A DNA stretch of 64,000 nt from Apostichopus japonicus (Eukaryota > Echinodermata > Holothuroidea > Aspidochirotida > Stichopodidae), in NCBI RefSeq assembly GCF_037975245.1, contig NC_092562.1, positions 24,567,554 to 24,631,553 of the forward strand. Direction: 5' to 3'. Position 1 is the first letter of the stretch. Every line of letters starts with the position of its first letter. The notes under the pieces were generated by a model. That model was not told the origin of the DNA. It searched no databases and was given only the letters and a program-made list of their open reading frames with translations. The position numbers were made by a program, and so were the translations under genes. Below, in pieces: positions 26,601 through 38,600 of this stretch.

Positions 26601-29600
26601 GGGGGGGAGTTATTAAGGTGTTCAGTTTAAATTTGCAACTTTTTAAGTAATTGTTTGTGATTTCCACAAATATAAAATTTGGCACAATTTTTTTTTATGT
26701 TCTTCCGAAAAAAAATTGGGGGGGGGTGGGGTGGGCGACCCTGTAAAATATTTTTGGCGACCCTGTAAAAATGATGGTGGCTTTCACTTTGAATATCAGA
26801 GTGTTAGAGCACAGCCAACAGCCATAAGTTTGCATGCATATGAGTGGTGCTCTGCTTTAATTTCGACATCTTTATTCAAGAAATGTATAGAAAGAAATTG
26901 ATTACATACATTGAATTTGTATGAAAATTAAGTTTTTTTTTTTTTTTCAATGAACAATATATGTGTGTAGGCTGTATAGACCAACCAGTAGGGGGTGAAA
27001 CCAAAGGCCTAAATAATGTAAGGGTCCTTATTAGTGCAACGTTGAGGGGTTAAATTTTTTCCCCAGTCCCAGGCTGCTTTGGCCTGTGTCGGCTGCGTAC
27101 TCTGCCATATATATAGCAATGTTGTAAGCCATGTACATGTTTCATTCCTGCAGCCCATATTTTGCATGCACAGTGCATTGAATTGGCCAGTAGAAATAAG
27201 TCTTTCTCCTTAAATTCTCTCTATCTATTTTCTTTTATTTTCCCCCACCAGTGTTTGAGCAGTATCAACAAGCTTGTTTCATACTTTATAGTCTAAGCAT
27301 TTGGCATTTTCTCAATGAACTCATTGACAGTTTTCCAACATTGAAATTCCAACAGCCCCTTCCCCCCCCCCCCCACGACACAAGTCTTGTCAGCCTACTT
27401 CTTGATTGGTTAAATATAATTCCAGCCTTGCATCCAACAAGCACATATATACACTGTTATCATGCGATAAGATTCTGTTGCAAGTTCAGTGATACCGTAA
27501 TGTGTCGACGGCTGCGTTAACAGCACCGAGCATGATCGCGACAAGGACGACACATCCAGGTTGTGATAGCGACATTGATGGATGTGTTTGGGATGCGAGG
27601 GCATTTGTGACGTCAACAGTAGCTCTAAACCTTGTTTGCAGATAGTTTTGGTTCACTCTGACGTGGTGCGATACATCAAACTCTCAAATGGCTGTTTGTG
27701 ACGTTATCTTTTTCCAAGATAAAGCAGTTTGGGTGCCGTTTATCTAGTTGTGAGGAATTAGGGCCCATTAATTTTATTTACATAGCTAGAAGTGCAGGTA
27801 CACCTACCATTTGTTGGTAAAATGTATGGAGTGGGACATATTATGTTGACTTGATGTAGCATGTACAGGGGATGTCTCAGTGGGTCTGGTGGGATATTTA
27901 ATACCTTTAACCAGCTGCCATTTCCAAATAATCTAGAGAGAGAAATTACAATAAAAGAATTATGGGTCTGCTTTTATGTATACAGCAAAAGGCAAGATAA
28001 GATTCCCACACAGAATGTTTAAGATACTCATGTAAGTAGTCAGCATATAGGCTGCCTTCCCCTCCCTTCTCTGCAATTCCATAATCTTTCTTAATCAAAC
28101 AATTCTTCCATATCTTGTTAAAACATGTCTAGAAAGATTCAAAAGATTCTTATGTGGAAGGGGGGGGGGGTTGAGGGAGGCACTCCCATTTTTCCTCCCC
28201 TCCCTTTCCCATCCTCTACCATTCCAATTAATGTGCCTATCATGGTTCTTAAATAACATGATGAAAAATGCCAGTTTACTCAAGGGCTGTACGCTACATT
28301 ATTTTGACTAACTTGAATACTTTGAATAAGTCAATCAGTGAACGCTAAATGCCAAATAGGTGTTAATTTCACTTTACAAACATGCATTCATCTGGGGCAG
28401 CTGCCTCCCTCAAATGTACAGCATTATTAAGAAATGTTGGTTTGCAATCACTGCATAGATATATATAGCAAACTTAGCTGACCAGTTTCAAATTGACGAA
28501 GAATCTGTTTTAAAACCTTCTTTTGCCTTTACCCAAAGAAAATGTACCTATTTTTCAAATGAATAATAATTGAAATTTTGAGATTTAAGGATTTTTAGCA
28601 TTTAAACCAAAGATTTGCAATGTTCAGCAAAATTGATGTGAAGTTTTACTGGATTCACTCCCAGATTTCTGTTTACAAAAGTTTAACTAATGTATCACAG
28701 TTTTAAGTCCTTAACTATTAAATTTCGTTGCTTTTACCTGTCCCTTTTTAATAATAGGAAAGAACAGGTAGAACAGGTTTAAGACACATTATGCCATGTT
28801 TTATTTCCCTTGTTTCACATCCTTATCCACCCCTTCCCTCCCCCCTGACTTTTCCCCCAGGCACCTGGTGCTTGCACCACTGCTAAACATATGTCTATAC
28901 TTGACTCCCCAAGTGTTGCCTCATCTGTCCTTGCTAGATATATCTTCAAGGGAAACTTCAAGGAATGACCACAACATTCCATGATTTTTCATCAAGGATA
29001 TCAATTCTGTTGAAATCAAAACTTACAAAAAATTTAGCACTTGAAATATCCATACAGTGTACTGAAATACTGTATAGGGAAATACCTGCATGAACCTTAT
29101 AAAAAGACCCTGGCTGGAAACGCTAACAGAGTGAAAATTTTTGCTTGCGATTTTACACATCTATATTGGGGGGGGAGGGGGGGCTCTTATGACTGGTCCC
29201 CGGCCATATCGAATGACTTAAATATGAATTGTACATCAAAATATTCGAGAGATCTTGGCTGCATATTTGAGAGGAAGACATATATTTGAAATGCTTGGTT
29301 TGGTCAGAGACAGGGAAAGTGGAATTCAGATGTAATATCATATGCCTCTCGTAACATCTGTGAAGTGATTCTTCATACAAGTTGTTGAGGTTCGGTCTAA
29401 GTAAGAGCAGGTAATTCTGTTTTTATAGTGAAGCACTCAAATGAATTAAAGGGCGCCAGCCATGTAAAGTGGATTTAGCTTTAATATATTTTATTTAGCA
29501 CGAGAAAAGCATATGTTTAGTTTGACAAGGCCATGAACAGTGGCAATTACAAGGAATCATGATTTACGTGGAAAAAAAGTTTGTTTTGTATATATTTTAT

Positions 29601-32600
29601 ATTAACTATTAGTCTGGTGTGATGTAGGTTTTCCCACGTACCCCTTCCCTCTCCTACCCTCCATATGTGTAGCACAGACCATCCTCTCACCACCAAAGGG
29701 ATCACGCAGATGGAAAACTCACCAGAATTTACTTTTTTTGGGGGGGTGGGGATGGGGGCTTGCAGTACAACAAAAATCCTGTTAAAGTTATAAATGTTGC
29801 CAAGCACAAACCATTGTTTCAAGAAAGACTTAAATGGATTTTATAAACCTGATTGTGACCAGTTTGTGCTCCAATCCCTGGTTAACTTGCTCTACTCATG
29901 TAAAATAGACACCTACGCAAAGCTGTGCCCATCTAAAAGGAAATTAATTTCGCCCAATCAATTAAATTTTAAAACTGAATGTAAAGATACCAAATGTATG
30001 TAACATTGGAATTAATATTACAAGATATATGTACGTTTATTTTGTCTTTGACTCTGGTCTTCTCTTTTGACTTCTTCAGTTTAAGCGGATGTTAAACAGA
30101 GAACTTTCAGCTTTTTCCGATACCGGAAAGTCGGGCAATCAAGTATCCGAGTTCCTCTTTCAGACTTTTCTCGGTAAGTACTCTTTCGTCTTTCTTTCTT
30201 TCTTTCATATTGAAATGAAAATCATTTTCCCATCCACATAATCGTGTGGTCATATTCAAATATGAAAGAAAAATAATTTTTCCAAAATTTTGACAGTTTG
30301 TTGACACTGTCACTTACCTACATACCTCATCCTACCGGCTGACCCTATCCCTACCCCTCTGTCTCCCTTTCTGGCTATCATTTATCCCCTATGCTTGTTC
30401 AAGTCATTTTCCAGTAAATCCAATCTCTAAATATCATCTACATGTCAACATTGTGTACAACTAAAGATATAAATCCCTGGTATGGTCTCGATTGAACATT
30501 CATTTCTGGGCAAAATGTTATACAAAGTAAATATCCTTCATATGTCATGCATGAATAATTTCATTTTACCTGTATAGACAGGGGGAGGGGGGAGAGGGGA
30601 AAAACTGAACTTTTCAAAATGTGCAAGACATTTGTGTGGTTATAGCCTTCCTCCATTCACAGCTCCTGTGAAATATCCCAATAGAAAAAAAATGCTCTCT
30701 GGATGTTTTAATTTCTATACAGCTCTAAAGAATGAAATTTGACCTTGGGAGAATTGGATTAGCGCAAATTGGGTTAATACCCATTAAACAGGCCTGCACA
30801 AGGCACGTTAACTGAATTAGGTGTGACACCAAGGTATAGCAATATGATTTTGTGACACTGTGCTGAGACGGAAAGTCAAACATGAACTTTCCTTTCCAGT
30901 TTTTATTTATATTTAAAATTTATGATTTGGATTTCTTCCAGCGCTCTTTTACCGGAACATATCAAAGATTTATAAATTTATGAAACAATTGAATACAAAC
31001 ATGGAATCTGAAAGGATGTACCAGAAAGAATATGTCAGAGAGAGTTGCCACAGGCAGGGAACCCCTGGGGTGGGGGAGGGGTGGGGGTCTTACGAATGGG
31101 CTGTGATGAAAGGCTATGCAGCTGTCACGTCCTGAAATTTATCGTCTCTGTTGACAATAATGCAACTTGGAAGAAAAAATAATGTTAGTGAATGAACAAT
31201 GAGAAACCTACACCTACATTTGACACAATTGGTGATTTAGAAAAAAATGTTTGGGTATAGAGTGGGATTGGACCCTATTTATAATTCAAAGATCACTGGC
31301 ATGGGCTGGAATCTGGTTCTTGCCAAAAAAATGAAAATGTTCTTTGCTCTTTTCCAAATATAAATTTAGCTTTGGACTTTTAAGTCATGGGAACTGTTAC
31401 TCAGTGTTTTTTCACACGGAACTAGCTACATGCATCCACAGAGAGAGATGTGAAAATAAAACTCTCTCCATAGCATGTACCACTACTATAGTCTATACAT
31501 GCTTTACAGTGTTGTTGAGTGTCACAAACAATAAGTATAGGTGTGACATTTCACAATTATCCATGGAATGCAACAAACATTGTCGTCCTGTCTATACAGC
31601 CAATGCCTTGTAATACTCTGCTGGGTGTCAAATTAGGCTATTAAAGATGTCATCTGAAAGATGTCATCTACAGTACTATGAGAACCTGAAAATGAGCCTT
31701 ATAGATATACCGTGAGGTTAATTTAAGCCTATATCTATAGGCCTACACCTCTGCTATATCTTCTACATTTTAATGTATCCCTAGTCACAGAGATATTAAC
31801 TCCTGATTTCAAGCTATAAGTTTAGAGTGTGGATGACTCTATTCCGTAAACGTAATCAATATGTAAGATAACACTAAGTCAGTGGATTTGTGTAATGCAC
31901 CTCTCCAGGGAATCTCTTTGCATATATACATACATGTATATATATATATATATCTCACATCAGAGTGGTCTAGCTACCATTACTTCCCACGACATGTGCA
32001 AAACATCGCAATTAAGCCTTCCATTAAAAGACAAGGAGTTGGAGATGTATATATATCGAGCGCTACAAAACACTGACTTTTGTTCCTACTGACACATCAG
32101 AAGTGTTATAATAGTATCAGACAAACCTCTGTATTATTGAATTCATACCGTACATTATATTGTCTACAGTATCGTGCAGTACTTTTCTGCACTTTTAACC
32201 TACCAAAAATAACAAAAACATTTACATTACAAACTTTACCCACTCTTGTTCTTCTCAAAGGTTAATTTTAAGACATAAATTTACAATCTGTGACTTCTGC
32301 AGTTTAGGTATGATACAAAGATACAATATGTAAACAATGTCTATAATAAAACCTCTCAGGGTAATGAAAACTATGTTGCCAGCTAGTATAAACAAGAAAG
32401 CTCCCACACTGGAGAGAGAGAAGGAAACATCAACATTTTTATCCATTTTTGAAGTTGACCTCACATGCAGAAAGTGATCATGAATTATTCTGCAAATGGC
32501 CCGCTGCCAAACTATTTACTCTGCTTGTGAATTTGCTCCAAATTCTTCAAACAAAGATTAATCAACCACCTTTAGCAGAATTTTTTTTTCTTTTCTGTTT

Positions 32601-35600
32601 TTGTTTAATCAATAACTTGAAAATATCTCATGCATGTCTGGATAGTGTAGCTAGATAGCAGAGCCGACCTGGCCAAGTAGCGAACTCCGTTATTAAATTG
32701 ACATTTTCCGCACATCCAAAGTATAGTTTTGAGTGATAAAAAGAATTCTGAGCAAATTTTACTGAAGGAATTACATCTAGTTAAAATGTGAATTGAAAAT
32801 CGTTTACATGGAAACTGGCAAAATCTGTAATTTGGTTTTATCGTATAGTGTATTGTGATGATGCCCAGAGTGCAGATTGTTTGATAGAAATATCCACACA
32901 GTATTTTTATTAGTGTCTTCAACAAACATTACAGGCATTTCTTATCATTGATAGTCATTATCATTGTAAAACATTATGAGCAAGGAGTCTGTTTCTTGTG
33001 AAATCACAATATTGGCAACTTTTTTCTTATTATTTTTATCCCATTCACTGGTGAGACGCATCATTCATTAAATTATAACCCCTCCCCCCCTCCCCCACTC
33101 CACCACCCCCCTCCCCCTCCTCCTCCCTCCGCATGAAACTTGGTTGGATTGAGCTTCCCCTTAGTACTTTCGGTATTACGTTTCAACAAAAACAGAAAGA
33201 ATTTAATAGCCAAATATTTGTGGCATTACAGGTTATGTCACAGCATTTCTTGTCTAATTTTGTGTTATTCTGAGGGGAAAAGACTCCCCCTCCCACCCCC
33301 ACCCGCCCTTTTTGCCGGCAAAAGGTGTCATTGGATGGTTTGAATGGCTGCAGCACGTTCTAAGGAAGGCCGTTTCTACAGGGGTGCAAGGCAATGAGAT
33401 TTTGATAGTGTGATCTGATATGCAATCAATCGTTAATGTGAGGCTCATTATTAGTACTGAAAGACAATGATAATTGGAGACTGTACTCTATACTAATAAC
33501 TCTCGGCCTCTGAAGAATGAATGCACCGAACTGCATGTTTGAACCTAACAGGGATAGTTTCCCTTGCAGAGATAGGTTTCAGAATTAGTCTTGAAATGTA
33601 TCATCACATTCTTACTCATACATGTTGTCACAGTATTAACCAAAAAAAGATTAAGATCGGGGGTTTTTGAATTCCCTGAGAAACAGCTGCTGTGGATGAT
33701 TTATGGCCAACTGCATGTGTTTGTTTGTTCAAATGTTCTCTGAGTTTAGGACATGATGAGCTCATTACAAACCCCCTCTAACGACATGTTTTTAAGATCG
33801 TGACTCACTGCTTTGATAAGGGGGGGGGAACTGGGGGGGGGTCGGTCAGGAGGATTTATTTGCAGTGTCTCTCTTGTGAATTATCACAAGAGAGGGACTG
33901 ATTCACACAATTGATTAGCTTTTCAATGCATGACTATGGTTTCAGTATCCTCCTCACCTGTTGTCATTGTTTCACATTAAATTTGATAAATTTGTAAGAC
34001 TTTACAAAGTTCAATGTACTTCTTTCTGATTTTGAGGGGCAATTTTCCTTCTCAGCCTTCCCCCCCCCTTCCCCTCCCCTTCCATCTTTAAAAAGAAAAG
34101 GAAGAACTATTATCGTAGATCTGTGAAAACTTGTTTGTGAGAAAAGTATGATGTTTCATCAAACCCAAAGGCCTACTGAAAGCATCACTCTGGGATCATC
34201 TTTAAATCATTTCATTTCAAACTTGCAAATACAGTAGTCACTGCACAGCTAGTAGGAAATGTTTCTCCTTGTTTACCTGGAATATGAAGACAGAGATTAA
34301 CAGACAGACAACTGCATCACTGTCAGAACTACGTAGAAGAGACCGCTCACCTCAAAATCCTGTCTGTTCATGTGTTTCAATCTTTTTTTCCCTTTGGGTT
34401 TTTTGTTGTTGTTTTGTTTTTGGACTAAGAAGATGATTCATTGTTTGGGATAATAATTTTGTTTAACCTGGCTGTTTTAATTATGGCAACAGTCACACCA
34501 TAGACACACACGGTAGTCTGCAGAACTCCCCGTAGATTCCGCAGAGAGTGAATAATCGTGACAGAGGAGCCTGCACGTCACGTCACGGCTGCAGCGGTTT
34601 ATGATAAACACACAAGTAGAGCGACACGGCAGATGTTAATGTAAACTCGTCGCCTCGATTTTTAAGAATTGATCTCGGAAAGAAAGGAAGTGAGATTGTA
34701 AATTTAGATTTTGCTACGTTGGTTTAGAGCGAAAGCCATTGTTTTCACAGCCTATACCTGTAATGAATGATATTTCTGTGTTGGTGATTGTTGCCTAGGC
34801 TAGGTCTTGTGGTTTGAAAATTCCAAGTCATAGACATATTATTTCGTAGAGGTAATTTAGTAACGGGATGCTGGTATACCAGGCGATAATAGCTTGTTTG
34901 AAACTTAATTTCCAACTTTCCAATAAATCTGCCAGGACAGTTTTCCAGTGAATCTATAATTGGTGACATATGGTTATAAATTATGAGGTGTCAATACCCA
35001 TGGTAACATACAACAACAGACATAGCAACACGAGGGGAGTAGTCTTTGCCTCGAATGCCTTTTCTTATTTCTTTTTTTTTATTCTACCCTTGACATGTGG
35101 AATAGGACAAGTTTCATTCAGGGGAGACATCAAAGATGGTCGGCTTGGCTGTTTTAAAAATTTTTTATCTCAGTGTCAGCTGGAAGATCCCTCGATCCGC
35201 ATTCAACTAAGTTACACACAGTTTATTTAAATTAATTAAGTTTCGACATGAAGATTACATCAATGCAGATGTTCAACATTATAGAAAGAATATATTTGTT
35301 TGTGTTAATTCCTTTTCCAAAAAAAAAAACAATTTAACACCAATTTTAGACTGGCACTACATTTTTATAGCAGATTATACCTCAATTTCTATAAAATCGG
35401 CCTAACTGGCCCTAATTTCTATAAAAGTCTAAGGGGATCGAATAAAGATGCATTATTAATTTCAAGTCAAAATACAGGCTCATAGGTAGATTATGATAAC
35501 AAAAGAACACCCTCAATAAAAAACACAACTTTGGTTAAATGTATTACTGTTAAGGTGAGCAAAAGCTCTTCCCTTCTCTTATCTCACCCCTCCCCTCCCC

Positions 35601-38600
35601 CCACCCCACCCACCATCAACTCCTACTCCTGTCACATTGATTTAGTGTACATTCACCCCTACACGTCTGTGCAAATGCATCTGTCCCACTTAAATCTTGA
35701 TAGTGTCAAGATTGAAAGGAAAGGTAGTCCAGCTGCCACATGCAATCAGCCCTGCCCTTCCTTATATTCCTTGCCCGAATTAACACCTTTAAATAACCAG
35801 AAATTAATTAATACTGACAATGTGAGGTTTTTGTCTTTATCTCTCTTTATCTATCTATGTGTCTCTCTCTTAGACAAATTTGCAAAGATTTTATGTTAGT
35901 TCAAGGGTGTTTTTCTTTTAACACGGAAGTGTCCTTTCAAAATGTTTGTAGTTGTAATGTTTATCGAAGAGCCATCATCCACCTCCTCATACTTGCTTCC
36001 TCCGTGTTACCATGTCACTAATTTTTCACTGCGGTTTCCTGTAAAGCTTATCTCTGTCCGTCCGACAGCTGCCGTCTCTCGGAAAGGCTAAATCATTCTC
36101 CCGAGTGTTTCGAGAAATTTGTCGCTACGCTCACCGCCCCCCTCCCCCCCCTGATACGACTTAAAAGAGATGCATCGTTGTCAACTTCTTGACACTGTAT
36201 CTTGCTGGAGGTGTTAAGAACAGATCCATATCTACTGGCTATAGCTAGGAGTTGTAGACATTTAAAAGGCTTAGGGTGTCCTCCCCATCGCTGCATAGAG
36301 AATCTAGCTGTCTCTGAATTCACCGAGTTAAACTTGATTAGATGCAAGCTTCTGCTGCGGCCCTCGCCGTGTTCGCAAATTCCACGAGGATGGTAGGATG
36401 GAGACGAGGAGATGAATATGATTGTAAGTATCAGAGGTAGCATGCAACAATTACACAGAGGAAGCAGGTGCGGAGAGACTCACTGCGGACGGGATCGACC
36501 AATAACTGCTGACATAGGGGTTAAGTGTCTGCTTCTGTGTCTCACTGCCGGTAGAATCAATTGCTCACCCACATTGGACATTTTTTTAATATGTACTTGC
36601 ATGCTAACATTGGTTTGTTTTAATGCCAATACATGGGTATGATAGAAATGTTTTGATGTGACTTTTTGAACATCTATCTAAGGGATGTCTTCAGCAGAGT
36701 TTGAACCAAAACCTTTTTCCCAAGTTAACAGGTACCTGTCTGTTAACCTGGGGGACAGTAACATCTTTGGTGGATTTTTTAATATTTCAAAAAAGGTTTC
36801 TTTGTTGGTCATGCGGTATTTATACATTGCTTGAAATTTTCAACAATTTAGGGCAGTCTCATCAGAAGTAACAGAAACATTTCTCCTTCATGTTGTTTAT
36901 GTTGTTTTACCTCACTTTGGATCAACATGCATGAAACATGAGTTATAAATGTATCCACATTAGTTATAAATCATGTATCCACATTAGTTATAAATGTATC
37001 CACCTGTTGTTATGCAGTCATTCATAGCAGTTTGCTAATTGTGTGTGTATTATCAGGGTTATCGACTGTCACTTAATTCACAGGAATTCTTTGCTTCTGC
37101 ATGTTTCTACGAATAATTTCTGATTTTCGTTTGCATCGCATAGTGCTCACTCCTCTTCCTATTTTCTCTCTTTTTTTTTTAATACACAGATAAGCAGCAG
37201 GAGGTGGAATTGCCCACCCTACCCCCACCCAGGGACCTCGCCCCCTCTCCGACCAACCTGAGCAGGTCGTCCAGTAAGGGTCGCCGTAGTAACGACATGG
37301 GCAGGATCAAAGGCATTCAGAAGTTAAAACAGCATAGTAATTTATCGCCTGATTCTCTGCCAAGGTTTGGAGTTCCCTTGCCTCAGGACCTGCCCAATGC
37401 AGAGGAAGAACTCGAAAGAGTGAGTATATAGTATGTAAAATGAGTTGGGTCCATAATTTTATCACTTTAATGTGAGAAATAGGCCAGAAGGAATTTGCTA
37501 TGCTTACCCAGAGGAGCTTAATCGTTTCACGATTCACCAAATCGCCGGAGGAAATGTTTCGGTGAGTTTACAGCCTTTCTTACTTTAATCTCGCCTCGGA
37601 TGATGACTATCTGTCATTTGCATTAGTGGTATCGTAATTGTTCGCATTAGACCAGCATGCTATAATGAAGATATCTTGTAGCTGCGATGCGGGCTGACTT
37701 GCGTTCAATATTTAAATACTTGGACTTTGTGAAAATTAACAGACAGTATTACGTAAGAAAACACATGTAGTTACTGGACTTTGTTAAAATTAACAGACAA
37801 TATTAGGCTATTATATATAGAAAACACATGTAGTTACAGGACTTTGAAAATTCACAGACAATATAACTATATAGAAAACACATATATTTACTTGACTTTG
37901 AAAATTCACAGACAATATTTAATACTATATATAGAAAACACATGTAGTTACTGGACTTTGAAGATTCACAGACAATATTACTATATATAGAAAACACATG
38001 TAGTTACCAGACTTTGGAAATTCACAGACAATATTACTATATATATAGAAAACACAAATATTTACTGGACTTTGAAAATGCACAGACACAATTAAACACA
38101 GATTGAGTAAGACTCAGTGTCTTTTGGGGCTCTTCTGAAATGCCCCTGGTTCAGCCTATCAGAAGTGCCCTGTGCCATTGTGTCATCCTTCACACTATGA
38201 GTTAATAGTGAACAACTGTAATGTAGTACTGTTACCAGTCATAGTTGATACTGTTAGCACAGGTGGGTTACCGTTTAGCTGGTGCTTATGGTGTATGTCC
38301 TCACAGTGTCCTGTATGTGTCTTGAACACCAGTTGATCGACCAATCAGCTTGCTTGCAGGGTTTGTATTATAGTCAGATGCTAGTTACATTAATCCAATC
38401 CATTAAGTATCATTACAGGTAAGTTATATTTCAGCAGCCATCAGGCCTCCTTTCAAAGTCGCTATCTGGTTAGCTCCTCTCGTAATTTATCTGTTCACTC
38501 TGATCTTCTGGTAGCCTGAATGTAGAGAACTATAATTGAGTTTTCAGGCTAATTATAATTTTAATTGATGACGGTGTTAATAGTGATACTACTCAAATTA

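Larger units (their letters stand above)
25013..30079 (+). other. Intron 5 (5.1 kb)
   Basis: GT-AG intron within UCR2. It contains a 'ttagcttctttttttttt' array (25943-26004), many G or C runs (26705, 27366, 28160, 29168, 29742) and the CRE cluster (27608-27706). No exon is supported. Confidence 0.6.
30174..37189 (+). other. Intron 6 (7.0 kb)
   Basis: The longest intron, between UCR2 and the linker exon. It starts with a (CTTT)n at about 30189-30207. It also has a TA microsatellite (31935-31955), a perfect 11-bp hairpin (33869-33894), a double CRE half-site (34573-34588), a CpG-richer patch with a candidate mini-exon (36050-36423) and three ~24-base repeats (36940-37003). Confidence 0.6.
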
